DNA of 17,563 nt from contig JAPTVL010000200.1 in assembly GCA_028065725.1 (NCBI GenBank), positions 1 through 17,563 of the forward strand, read 5' to 3'. The notes below the pieces were generated by a model. The model did not search any database and was not told the origin of the DNA. It saw nothing but the letters and a program-made list of their open reading frames with translations. Positions 1 through 6,780 of this stretch are shown here, piece after piece (position 1 is the first letter of the stretch; each line of letters starts with the position of its first letter). The stretch comes from Betaproteobacteria bacterium. Lineage in GTDB: Bacteria; Pseudomonadota; Gammaproteobacteria; Burkholderiales; Rhodocyclaceae. The position numbers were made by a program, and so were the translations under genes.

Positions 1-48
1 CGGCTGGCGCGCGGCCGGGACGCTCGGTACTGTGTTGAGGTCAGCCAT
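1..48 (-). CDS. Start of next tail/baseplate gene (partial)
   Basis: An ATG at 48-46 opens a frame reading MADLNTVPSVPAARQP that runs off the window edge. Its start overlaps the stop codon (TGA, 43-41) of the preceding LysM-containing tail gene, which is the tight coupling seen throughout this operon. In contractile-tailed phages the gene after the tape measure and LysM/gpU-like protein is often a baseplate hub or late-control-D-like protein. That identity is inferred from position only, because 16 residues are too few to recognise a family. Confidence 0.6.
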   Translation of the reverse strand, partial: MADLNTVPSVPAARQP

Positions 49-1003
49 TCAGCACCCCGCCTGCGCCGTCGGCGTTCGCTGGGATGATCAGCGTCTTGAC
101 GCCGGTCACTTGCGGGTCGGTCATGTTGTTCGCCCTAGCAATACCCGTCCAGGCCGTCGCATCGCCATATTCCTTGGCCGCCACGCCGTAGAGGTTCCCG
201 CCGGCCACCGTGACCGTCTGCGGCCCGCTGTTGATGGCGCCGAGGTTGATGCCGACGCGGCCCAGGACGTTGCGCAGGTTGATGAGCGACGGAGCTCGCT
301 GCATGGCATTGACCTGCCCCAGCAGCCTGGATGTCTGCTGCGCAATCGGATTGTTCGGCAGCACGCCGCCGATGGTCGTCACCGTCTGGATGGTGTTGCC
401 GACCGAGGCGATCAGCGTCCCGACCTGCGACTGCACGGCCGCCAGCGGCACGAGCACGGTATTGATGGTGCTCTGAGTCGCCTTGGCGAAGCTCGACACG
501 CCGCTGATGGCGGTATTCAGCGTCCCCATCAGCCCCGACAGCGTGGAGTCGCCGACCTGACTCGTCAGCGTGTTGGCGGTCGCCATGTCGCCATTCACCA
601 GCGAATCCACGTTCGCCGGCGAGGTGACGCCGGCCGGTTGGCTGTAGTCGATGACCGCGGTGCAGGAGATGCGGTACGGGATCTGGTAGAACCGTTCGAA
701 GTCGGCCTGGAACGACTCGATCAAGACCCAGTACCGCAGCTCCGACCAGGTGAGCAGCATCGGCGTGCCGGCGATCCGCTTCTGGTTCAAGACGCGCGCC
801 CGCGGGAGCGCCGACGGCCCGCGCAGGAGCCCGGACCACTCCAGCGGCGCATCCTGGCGCCCCATCGCATCGACCACGCGCACGCCGCCGACCAGATCGT
901 GCGGCACCAGCACCTGCTTGCCGCCGAAGCTGATCTTCTCGGGAATCTCCGAGTCGGCGAAGGTGAAATCACCGAGCGTGAGCGTTACGGTCGGAACGCT
1001 CAT
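41..1003 (-). CDS. Tail/baseplate protein with C-terminal LysM domain
   Basis: A 320-aa protein that follows the tape measure gene and overlaps its stop as ATGA (ATG at 1003-1001). A longer in-frame extension upstream exists but lies over the tape measure and has no coding character. Residues 1-120 form a beta-rich domain containing GDFTFADSEIPEKISFGG and WSGLLRGP, resembling gpU-like and other tail-tip proteins that bind the tube end. Residues 130-260 are Ser/Thr/Ala-rich and probably helical. Residues 262-309 (TVTVAGGNLYGVAAKEYGDATAWTGIARANN, then LIIPAN) are a LysM-type fold, as in many baseplate wedge or hub proteins. The expected role is joining the distal tube to the baseplate, with LysM binding peptidoglycan or a partner protein. 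The family-level call is inferred; the LysM is the firmest part. Confidence 0.75.
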   Translation of the reverse strand: MSVPTVTLTLGDFTFADSEIPEKISFGGKQVLVPHDLVGGVRVVDAMGRQDAPLEWSGLLRGPSALPRARVLNQKRIAGTPMLLTWSELRYWVLIESFQADFERFYQIPYRISCTAVIDYSQPAGVTSPANVDSLVNGDMATANTLTSQVGDSTLSGLMGTLNTAISGVSSFAKATQSTINTVLVPLAAVQSQVGTLIASVGNTIQTVTTIGGVLPNNPIAQQTSRLLGQVNAMQRAPSLINLRNVLGRVGINLGAINSGPQTVTVAGGNLYGVAAKEYGDATAWTGIARANNMTDPQVTGVKTLIIPANADGAGGVLNG

Positions 1004-3009
1004 CGTCCGTATCCCATGCCTACGGGTGCCAGACCCATGCTCCAGTCGTAGCCGGTGGCGCCGGCGAGCGGGCGGCTCGCTTCCTTGGCCTGGTGCTGCG
1101 TCACTACTTCGGCCAGTACGCGGCCATCGGGCATGACGATCTTGTTGTTGATCGTGGTCGGGGTCGAACTGCGCGCCGGCGCGATGGACTGCACAGGCGC
1201 CATCCGCTCGGCCGCCAGGCGCTTGCCGGCTTCGGTCGGGGTCTCTGTGCTGAAGAGCCCCCACGGCCTGAAAGAGCCGTCTGCGTGGTGCAGCCTGTCG
1301 TAGTAGAGGGCACCCAGCGTCTCAGGCTTGCCGCCATTCTCTTTCGTCAGGTGCTGGTTGATCTTGTCGTTCAGGTAGCCGCCGATCTTCCAACCGGCAT
1401 AGGCCGCCACGAACACGCTGGCGGCCTGCGCGAGCAGCCCCAGCCCACCGGCCACCGTCCTGATGCTTGTACCGATCTTCATCAGCCCCGGCGCGCCGCC
1501 GACCTGAGAGAACAGGAGCGCCTTCCCGAATGTGACGATGCCACCGGCCAGGGTGGCGAGTCCGGTAATTCCGCCGATCGGAGTGAGCTTAAGAGCGAGT
1601 CCTAGAAGAGAAAAACCGCCCCAGATCGTCAGCCCAGCGCCGCCCACCAGCATCACGGCAGAGAGTCCCGCCAGCGAGTACATCAGTGCCCGCGCCGCCA
1701 TCTGGTGCTGATAGAAGAACTTCCCAAGCGGGCGCAACGTGTCGATCATCAACTGCATCCCCTTGATGACCACCGGCATGATGCTGTAACCGAGGATGGC
1801 GAGGATGTTCTGCCATTGCTTGTGCATGGCGATCGACGCCATTTCCGGGTCGGTCTTGAGTAATTGCTGATAGGCGCCGAGCCCTTGCGCTTTGGCGATC
1901 AGTTTCTGGTCGCGCTGGAATTTCCAGGCCTGCGTCACGAACTGAGACATGACGAAGCCGGCCGTGCGATTCGGGAACAGGTACTGGATCGCCTGCTTCT
2001 GCTGTTCCTCGGTGAGATAACCGGCTTTTTGTAGCGACGGTACGAGGTACTTCTGCGCCCAAACATACGGGTTTGCCTGAAACTCGGTAGCGCCGAGAAT
2101 TCCACCAGGGGCGATCCCCTTCGCTGACCCTACCTTGTCCCATACCACCTTCGAAGGATCGAGCATGTGCAGCTTCTGCCACAGCTTGAGCGACTTCTGC
2201 GGGACGGTTCCCCCGACGACAGCGGCGTAGGCTGACATGAGCGCGGACCCTGGCCCACCCGTCGCCCCACCCGATCCACCACGCGTCTTCATTTCCTGAA
2301 TCAGCGTCGGCAGAATGGAGTAGGTGAAGGCGTTGTTCCAGTCAGATGTCGCCGTGCGCGCGTACTTGAAAGCCGAAAGAAAATCGGCCGCAGACACTTT
2401 GCCGCCGGTGGCGACCAGCGCTTTGGTCATCATGTCGGCTTCGGTGAGGAATTGGCCAGGGGTTTTGACCGCCCCCTTCATTTCCAGCGCCTTCGCCATT
2501 TCGTAGGCATCCTGCTTGGCGGACCCGCGTTCGCCGTGCCGGTACGTTCCGAGAATCGCCTGTGCCTGCTGAACAGCAGGCATGTACTTGATGGCGTCCG
2601 CTGTATTGCCGAAGACCATTCGCAGGTCGCGGATGGCGGAAAGGTTCTCGACGGTATTGGAGGTCGGAACGGACTTGGACGCGGCCCAGGCCGCCTGCGT
2701 GGCCCTGACGATTTCCAGGTGCTTCATGCCCGCCGAGTTCATCAGGGCGAGTTGATGCGCGTATTCGCGGCCGGCATGCATCGTCTTGTCGATCAGCGCG
2801 AACCCGGCAGCCCCACCGGCCATCATCACGCCGCCGACGATCATCCGGCGCTTTATGCCGACGAGTAGCCGATCGGTATCTGTGAGCTTCCTGTTTGTCA
2901 GGTTTATCTGGTTGTCAAGCGTCCTGAATTGGCCTACGATTCCCAATAGGCCGGACGTGACCCCATTCAGGAGCGACAGCCGAATCCCGATTTTATAGGC
3001 TTCAAACAT
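1000..3009 (-). CDS. Tail tape measure protein
   Basis: A 669-aa protein in the tape measure position, after the frameshifted tail chaperone and the gp10-like gene. It opens with a helical region and a first hydrophobic segment near residues 56-73. Long helical stretches follow, and a block of strongly hydrophobic Gly/Ala-rich segments lies near residues 440-475, 478-500 and 515-540, as expected for a protein that lines the tail tube and may enter the host membrane. The C-terminus (NNKIVMPDGRVLAEVV, then ASRPLAG) resembles the end of Mu-type and related tape measure proteins. At roughly 1.5 angstrom per residue this length implies a tail near 100 nm; that is an inference from the family rule. 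The start has only a weak ribosome binding site, and its ATG shares the palindrome CATG with the plus-strand ORF start at 3008. Confidence 0.88.
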   Translation of the reverse strand: MFEAYKIGIRLSLLNGVTSGLLGIVGQFRTLDNQINLTNRKLTDTDRLLVGIKRRMIVGGVMMAGGAAGFALIDKTMHAGREYAHQLALMNSAGMKHLEIVRATQAAWAASKSVPTSNTVENLSAIRDLRMVFGNTADAIKYMPAVQQAQAILGTYRHGERGSAKQDAYEMAKALEMKGAVKTPGQFLTEADMMTKALVATGGKVSAADFLSAFKYARTATSDWNNAFTYSILPTLIQEMKTRGGSGGATGGPGSALMSAYAAVVGGTVPQKSLKLWQKLHMLDPSKVVWDKVGSAKGIAPGGILGATEFQANPYVWAQKYLVPSLQKAGYLTEEQQKQAIQYLFPNRTAGFVMSQFVTQAWKFQRDQKLIAKAQGLGAYQQLLKTDPEMASIAMHKQWQNILAILGYSIMPVVIKGMQLMIDTLRPLGKFFYQHQMAARALMYSLAGLSAVMLVGGAGLTIWGGFSLLGLALKLTPIGGITGLATLAGGIVTFGKALLFSQVGGAPGLMKIGTSIRTVAGGLGLLAQAASVFVAAYAGWKIGGYLNDKINQHLTKENGGKPETLGALYYDRLHHADGSFRPWGLFSTETPTEAGKRLAAERMAPVQSIAPARSSTPTTINNKIVMPDGRVLAEVVTQHQAKEASRPLAGATGYDWSMGLAPVGMGYGR

Positions 3010-3235
3010 GAGCAGATCGATCCGGTATAGGGTTCATGAGTGGCTGGCGGATAACGTGTCGTGGGTGCAATACCCGGGCATTTCCGATGCCGCAAAACCG
3101 GCTTTCGGGTGGCAGTACAAGATGCCTTGGGAGTACCGGATTCTCGCGGTGCTGTTCGGCTCGCTGATCATCCTAGTGTCGATCGCGGCTCTAGCCTTCG
3201 TTGCCTTCTGGCTGTACGCCTTCATAGTCAGCTAG
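3008..3235 (+). CDS. Possible small membrane protein on the opposite strand
   Basis: A 75-codon plus-strand frame filling the roughly 180-bp gap between the gp10-like gene and the tape measure, where no convincing minus-strand gene exists. Residues 1-43 are polar and Trp/Tyr-rich; residues 44-74 (starting YRILAVLFGSLIILVSIAAL) form one strong transmembrane helix ending AFIVS. Third codon positions look mostly G or C, as in the phage genes. Its ATG (3008-3010) overlaps the tape measure ATG on the other strand, and its last 45 bases are antisense to the end of the gp10-like gene. Only a poor AGGC lies upstream and no clear promoter was seen. It could be a holin-like or moron-type membrane protein, but no family was recognised. 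A competing 63-codon minus-strand frame (3034-3225) has no ribosome binding site and a less protein-like composition. Confidence 0.5.
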   Translation: MSRSIRYRVHEWLADNVSWVQYPGISDAAKPAFGWQYKMPWEYRILAVLFGSLIILVSIAALAFVAFWLYAFIVS

Positions 3236-3706
3236 CCGCACCGAGTAGCCGGCATCGCCGTAAAGCATCGCTCCCACGACGGCCGCGCCCAGAATCTCCT
3301 CAACACGTTTTCTGCTCTTGATCGCCGCCGGCCCCAGGAATGGACGTGGCGGGATGGTCGACGTGCCGAGTTCCTGATACGAAGCGATGTCGGAGTCGGA
3401 GCCGATGACGGCTTCCAGGCCCGATACCTCATGCGTGATCGAGTCGCGCAAATCCCCCGCGCGCAACAGCGGCTCATTCTCTGAGTAGCCCTGGCTGATG
3501 CGGTCCTGTTTCGTGCTGGCGGACAGTTCCTGCCATTCCGGGAATGGTCCGATGGCTGCCTGGTAGTGGCCGATCTGGTCCTTGGCCGCCTTCTCAATGA
3601 CTTTCGACGCCTCATTCAGGGCGCTGTGAGCGGCCCGATCGATGACCGCGGCGCGCTCGGCGAGGTGCAAAGCAAACGCCAGCGGACTATCGAAGGTCAG
3701 GCTCAT
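3191..3706 (-). CDS. HK97 gp10-like tail-completion/neck protein
   Basis: A 171-aa protein whose ATG overlaps the stop of the frameshifted chaperone extension as TAATG (3708-3704). Residues 10-50 are helical. Residues 80-90 (LLRAGDLRDSI) and 112-127 (ELGTSTIPPRPFLGPA) match the pattern typical of HK97 gp10 and related minor tail proteins, whose role is completing the tail or neck junction. These genes usually lie among the connector genes before the tube gene. Here the gene lies after the chaperone and before the tape measure, which is less usual. The C-terminus (VQPEGNEG) overlaps the antisense plus-strand membrane ORF. The family call is fairly secure from the PPRPFLGPA signature; the exact step is not determined. 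Confidence 0.75.
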   Translation of the reverse strand: MSLTFDSPLAFALHLAERAAVIDRAAHSALNEASKVIEKAAKDQIGHYQAAIGPFPEWQELSASTKQDRISQGYSENEPLLRAGDLRDSITHEVSGLEAVIGSDSDIASYQELGTSTIPPRPFLGPAAIKSRKRVEEILGAAVVGAMLYGDAGYSVRLADYEGVQPEGNEG

Positions 3707-4244
3707 TACGTCTCCTCGAAATCCATCGTCTGCCAGTTGAATTTGTTCCCGAGCATCTCCGAAAACATGATCGACCAGGCCGTGCGCGTGATGTCGTCAA
3801 TTTGGAAGGCCACGTCGAAGGGAATGCCGTTCTTGATGAGCCAAAGGCACTCCCGAATCGGCGCGGCCTGCGCTAGTTTTTTAGAGCGGCCTTGTCGGCT
3901 TCGGGGTCAGGCGTCCCGAAGTTCTGCTGCACGCCATCCATTACAGCGGCGATGCCATGATCGTCGAGGCGCTGAATCAACGCCTCTACCTCGCGCTTGG
4001 TGCTCGGCTGCGGGACCGGCTCCCCATCGATTGCCGAAACGAAGATCAGGGGCATCGTCATGCCCATATAGACCTCGTTTTTCGATGAGTCGCCGAGCAC
4101 TTCAACGAGCCGATACTGCGCGAGGACTCCCGGCTTCTTGAGCGTGATGGTGCGGCCCGCAGAATCGGTAACGGTCGCCTCTCTCGCCGCCTTGGCGATC
4201 AATTCCTCGCTCGGCGTCGCATCCTTCATCGTGAGCTTTGCCAT
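3706..4244 (-). CDS. Tail assembly chaperone, -1 frameshift fusion (gpGT-like)
   Basis: The longer product of the tail chaperone locus, 179 aa if ribosomes slip back one base at A AAA AAC (3882-3876). The zero frame ends codons CTA AAA AAC then TAG. After slippage the ribosome reads AAA AAA CTA GCG and continues 56 codons to TAA at 3708-3706. The extension includes IRECLWLIKNGIPFDVAF, TAWSIMFSEMLG and KFNWQTMDFEE, and has no start codon of its own that would include the conserved N-terminal part. Most long-tailed phages make a G-type protein and a GT fusion at a fixed ratio to chaperone the tape measure during tube assembly. Position (after the tube gene, upstream of the tape measure) and slip site both fit. 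The stop codon directly after the heptamer is a common arrangement. Confidence 0.82.
3873..4244 (-). CDS. Tail assembly chaperone, zero-frame product (gpG-like)
   Basis: A 123-aa protein starting at ATG 4244-4242, overlapping the tube gene stop as TAATG and ending at TAG 3875-3873. The sequence (starting MAKLTMKDATPSEELI, with ITLKKPGVLAQYRLVEVLGD in the middle) resembles the short tail assembly chaperones of contractile-tailed and Mu-like phages. It is charged and probably alpha/beta, with no membrane segment. Its last codons form the slippery heptamer that gives the longer fusion product. It should act in the cytoplasm, coating the tape measure so that tube subunits can polymerise around it. 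Confidence 0.78.
   Translation of the reverse strand: MAKLTMKDATPSEELIAKAAREATVTDSAGRTITLKKPGVLAQYRLVEVLGDSSKNEVYMGMTMPLIFVSAIDGEPVPQPSTKREVEALIQRLDDHGIAAVMDGVQQNFGTPDPEADKAALKN
3876..3882 (-). promoter_or_regulatory. -1 programmed ribosomal frameshift site A AAA AAC
   Basis: On the minus strand the bases are CTA AAA AAC TAG, so the heptamer A AAA AAC is in the correct phase (X XXY YYZ) for tandem -1 slippage. Slippage joins the 123-codon frame to an open 56-codon frame that has no good start of its own. This motif is one of the most efficient bacterial slip sites. A downstream stimulatory structure was not established. Confidence 0.85.
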
Positions 4245-4675
4245 TACAGCCTCTTCAGCTTGTCTTGAGCGATGAACGAGAGCTTCAGCTTCACCGACTT
4301 ATCGCCCTCCCAGTCGCCGGCATCCTCCAGCTTGAGGACCACGCCGATGTACTGGTATTGCGAGATGGCCCCGCTGACCTCCGTGATCGTCTCGGTGATG
4401 GTGGCCGGTGTCGAATTCAGCCCGGCGTAGTAGTTCGCGTCGAGCTGCAGGAAGTAGTCCTCGATCGAACTATCCTGGCGCTCAACCTCGATGGTGCCCT
4501 CCCAGCCCTGCGGAAACGAGATGGGCCGAACGATGCCGTCCATGCCGATGATGGGATGGTCGGCGGTCTTGCGCTTGGCCGAGTGCTTCGTGACCAGGCT
4601 CACGCTCAGCGGGCCGCTGGGCGTGTTGAAGTTGAGCGACATATCGCGCCCGGTGGAGAAGGAATTAATCGGCAT
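4244..4675 (-). CDS. Tail tube protein
   Basis: A 143-aa protein directly downstream of the sheath, as in Mu-like and other contractile-tailed phages. The start ATG at 4675-4673 is chosen because AGGAG stands six bases before it; an upstream extension would run into the terminator hairpin. The sequence (MPINSFSTGRDMSLNFNTPSG, then SFPQGWEGTIEVERQDSSIEDYFLQLDANYYAG, LKLSFIAQDKLKRL) is mostly beta strand and fits the tube subunit fold that stacks as hexameric rings inside the sheath. The start is set apart from the sheath gene by an intrinsic terminator, so its message level may differ from that of the sheath. It overlaps the chaperone gene by TAATG. Confidence 0.85.
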   Translation of the reverse strand: MPINSFSTGRDMSLNFNTPSGPLSVSLVTKHSAKRKTADHPIIGMDGIVRPISFPQGWEGTIEVERQDSSIEDYFLQLDANYYAGLNSTPATITETITEVSGAISQYQYIGVVLKLEDAGDWEGDKSVKLKLSFIAQDKLKRL

Positions 4676-4692
4676 GTTTGGCTCCTGAAATG

Positions 4693-4714
4693 AAAAACCC
4701 CGCACATGGCGGGG
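4693..4714 (-). terminator. Intrinsic terminator between sheath and tube genes
   Basis: On the minus strand, GCGGGG and CCCGC-type arms form a 6-bp G+C stem (4709-4714 with 4698-4703) around loop CATGT, followed immediately by five T residues (4697-4693). This is a complete Rho-independent terminator shape. It lies downstream of the sheath gene and only about 20 bases before the tube start, so it probably attenuates rather than ends transcription. Confidence 0.8.
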
Positions 4715-4741
4715 CTTGTGTGGTGATGAAGGTCAGGCGGA

Positions 4742-6523
4742 TTAGGCTGCCGGCGCGGTATTCACGCGGTTGACGACGACGGTCTGGCCGCCTTGCAGAT
4801 TCACGATCAGGTACTCGACCACGGCGAGATAGACCACCTTGACGTCGACCTGCAGGTAGCCGGCCGCGATGCGCTGCGGCAGGTTGTTGTTGAGATCGCA
4901 CTGCGTCTGGAAGCTGTCGATCATTCCCTGCTGCACCAGCACCTGCAGGTAGTTGTCGATGGTCGTCTTGACCGACTGGCGCGTGGCGTCGTTGGGCTGC
5001 TGCGACTGGAGCTTGCCGACGAAGAGGCCCATCGCCGAGTTCAGCGTGTCGGCAAGGAAGTCCGTCATCCGCGTGTAGTTGTCGCCGTGGATGGCGAAGT
5101 TCGATGAGCTGTTGTGCCCGAAGCGCGGGCCGAACATGCTGCCTGCCGGAATCGGGTTGGTGATGACATCGATGCCGGCCTGGCCGAGTTGCTGTAGATC
5201 GGCGGAGGAATAGACCTGGCTGTTGTAGCTCTTCTGCGTCCCGACCACCCCATAGACCTGCTTGTTCAGTGAGGATTGCTCGGGCGAGAGGTTCGCCATC
5301 AGCCCGGAGACGAAGCCCTGCGGCGACACCATGCGGATGACGCCGTTGGTCGTGTCGTTGAAGTAGATCCAGTCGCCGAACAGGTACTTGAAGGCGAACG
5401 AGTCGATGCCGGCCGATGCCTTGGTCGCTACCGCGTTGGCGATGCTGTCACCGGCCGGCGTGACCCCGACCATGTAGGTGCCCTCCGACAGGCCGTAGGC
5501 GACCTGCGCCGAGAAGGTCGTCGTGTCGTCGCAGTCGGCGAGGAAGGCCACGCCGCAGCCGGTGCTGCGCAGGCAGTACATGCCCTTGCGCGGGCTCGTG
5601 TCCTGGCCGACCAGAACGGCGCCGGTGATGGTCGTGGCGCCGTCAGTACCGGTGGCGAAGGTCTGCGTCTGGCCGGCGGTGCCGACGGCCGGCGCGGTGA
5701 CTCCGGCGCCGGCGGTGGCGATGACGAGGCTCGACGCGCCACGCTGCGGCGACAGGCCGTTATTGATCGCGTTGGCAATGGCAATCCAGAGCGCATTGCC
5801 GGACAGTCCCGCGCCGATGTTGTCGAACACCTCCGGCACATAGCCGGGCATCGCGACCGTCAGGCGGTAGGTGCCCGTCTGGCTGCCGTTGGAGAGCGTG
5901 GCGACGAGGGAGTTGCCGAGCGTGCCGGTGTATTTCGCGGTCAGCGATGCGCCGGCCACGGAGAGCGTTGCCGTCGCCGTGGCGCCGGTGCCCCCGGAAA
6001 CCGGATTGACCGTCGCAGTCGGCGCGACCGTGTAGCCAGAGCCGGGGTTCGTGATCGTGACGGTAGTCAGCGTGCCGGTGCCATTGACGACGCCGGTCGC
6101 CTGCACCCCGCCGGTGGGCGGAGCCGAGAAGCTGATCGTCGCGCCGCCCGTGTAGCCGGTCAGTGTCCCGCTCAGCGCGACCGATGCGACGGCGCCGTTG
6201 TTGAGGGTTGTGGTAGCTGCCACGTCGGTGCCGTCCGTGACGCGCACCGCGCGGATGTTGTTGGCGCCCTGGAGCGCCGCAGTCCAGATCCCCGTCAGCA
6301 GGTCATACTTCCGGTTCTGCGCGCCGCCGAAGGCGAGCACAGCGGATCGCAGGTCGCCGACCGTGACCGGCGAATTGACCGGCCCCCAGGTGGCAGTCCC
6401 GACGACGCCGAGGACGTTGGTCGGCAGCCCGTTGATGACGATGGGCGGCTGCTGCTCTTGGACGTAGACGTCCGGGATGACGAGGGCGGCAGTGTTGATG
6501 CTGCCTTGCTGAAAGACGGGCAT
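4742..6523 (-). CDS. Contractile tail sheath protein
   Basis: A 593-aa protein recognised as a tail sheath (Mu gpL / FI family). The N-terminus (MPVFQQGSINTAALVIPDVY) and GLPTNVLGVVGTATWGPVN are typical of the sheath start, followed by LRSAVLAFGGAQN and GANNIRAVRVTDG. The C-terminal domain (DVKVVYLAVVEYLIVNLQGG) is the conserved part that grips the tube and neighbouring subunits. GGAGG stands seven bases before the ATG at 6523-6521. Residues 103-190 look like an inserted surface domain made of two related units of about 38 residues, each with a GYT core followed by a G-rich ATGVV or ATATL strand. The length is greater than the usual sheath of about 400-500 aa, in keeping with this insertion. 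The gene is bracketed by terminator hairpins. Contraction of this protein drives the tube through the envelope. Confidence 0.93.
   Translation of the reverse strand: MPVFQQGSINTAALVIPDVYVQEQQPPIVINGLPTNVLGVVGTATWGPVNSPVTVGDLRSAVLAFGGAQNRKYDLLTGIWTAALQGANNIRAVRVTDGTDVAATTTLNNGAVASVALSGTLTGYTGGATISFSAPPTGGVQATGVVNGTGTLTTVTITNPGSGYTVAPTATVNPVSGGTGATATATLSVAGASLTAKYTGTLGNSLVATLSNGSQTGTYRLTVAMPGYVPEVFDNIGAGLSGNALWIAIANAINNGLSPQRGASSLVIATAGAGVTAPAVGTAGQTQTFATGTDGATTITGAVLVGQDTSPRKGMYCLRSTGCGVAFLADCDDTTTFSAQVAYGLSEGTYMVGVTPAGDSIANAVATKASAGIDSFAFKYLFGDWIYFNDTTNGVIRMVSPQGFVSGLMANLSPEQSSLNKQVYGVVGTQKSYNSQVYSSADLQQLGQAGIDVITNPIPAGSMFGPRFGHNSSSNFAIHGDNYTRMTDFLADTLNSAMGLFVGKLQSQQPNDATRQSVKTTIDNYLQVLVQQGMIDSFQTQCDLNNNLPQRIAAGYLQVDVKVVYLAVVEYLIVNLQGGQTVVVNRVNTAPAA
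5963..6199 (-). repeat. Two-unit repeat domain inserted in tail sheath
   Basis: Sheath residues 109-147 and 148-187 can be aligned with each other. The first has GTLTGYTGGATISF then PPTGGVQATGVV; the second has NPGSGYTVAPTATV then VSGGTGATATATL. The shared pattern is GYT, a short beta strand, a Gly-rich turn and a second strand. The pattern is read from the protein, and DNA identity between units is not high. Such modules in phage structural proteins are usually exposed on the particle surface. Confidence 0.6.
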
Positions 6524-6543
6524 TTTCGGACCTCCAGAATGTG

Positions 6544-6567
6544 AAAGGCCCGCTCAATGGCGGGCCT
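6544..6567 (-). terminator. Hairpin terminator upstream of the sheath gene
   Basis: On the minus strand AGGCCCGC (6567-6560) pairs with GCGGGCCT (6553-6546) in an 8-bp stem with loop CATTGA, followed by a short T-run (TTTC). The stem is strong but the T-tract is weak, so termination may be partial. It lies between the 58-aa gene and the sheath gene. Confidence 0.6.
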
Positions 6568-6593
6568 CTCTGGGTGATTGGGTAAAGCGGCGA

Positions 6594-6770
6594 TCAGGCG
6601 GCGGGAGCGGCCTTCTTAGTCTTGGCCTCCGGCGCATCGGGCGCAGCAGCCTTCACGACGTGCGCCGCCTGGTCGCTGTTCAGAATGGCGGCGATGTCGT
6701 CCTGGTTGGTGATTTCCTCGCCGGCCTGATGGTCGGCGAAGGGCTGGATGACGATGAGCTTGATAGCCAT
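6594..6770 (-). CDS. Small 58-aa protein upstream of the sheath
   Basis: The frame reads MAIKLIVIQPFADHQAGEEI, then TNQDDIAAILNSDQAAHVVK, and ends in an Ala/Lys/Pro-rich tail. GAGG precedes the ATG (6770-6768) by eight bases, and the gene begins 10 bases after the preceding stop. The N-terminal pattern (basic strand, VIQPF, a turn, AAIL, HVV) looks like a small beta domain seen in short phage proteins placed before sheath genes, in the slot where Mu carries its own small ORF. The function is unknown. The low-complexity tail could be disordered. Confidence 0.72.
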   Translation of the reverse strand: MAIKLIVIQPFADHQAGEEITNQDDIAAILNSDQAAHVVKAAAPDAPEAKTKKAAPAA

Positions 6771-6780
6771 GGCGGCGACC

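Noticed and set aside
1004..1264. The 87-codon N-terminal extension of the LysM tail protein
   Set aside because: It lies wholly over the tape measure gene in another frame and is Arg/Asp/His-rich; the ATGA start at 1003 is standard.
3034..3225. A 63-codon minus-strand frame in the gap before the tape measure gene
   Set aside because: It has no Shine-Dalgarno and a composition unlike the neighbouring proteins; the opposite-strand frame with a transmembrane helix is more convincing.
5276..6544. A 422-codon plus-strand frame
   Set aside because: It is an antisense shadow of the sheath gene, extremely Arg/Gly-rich.
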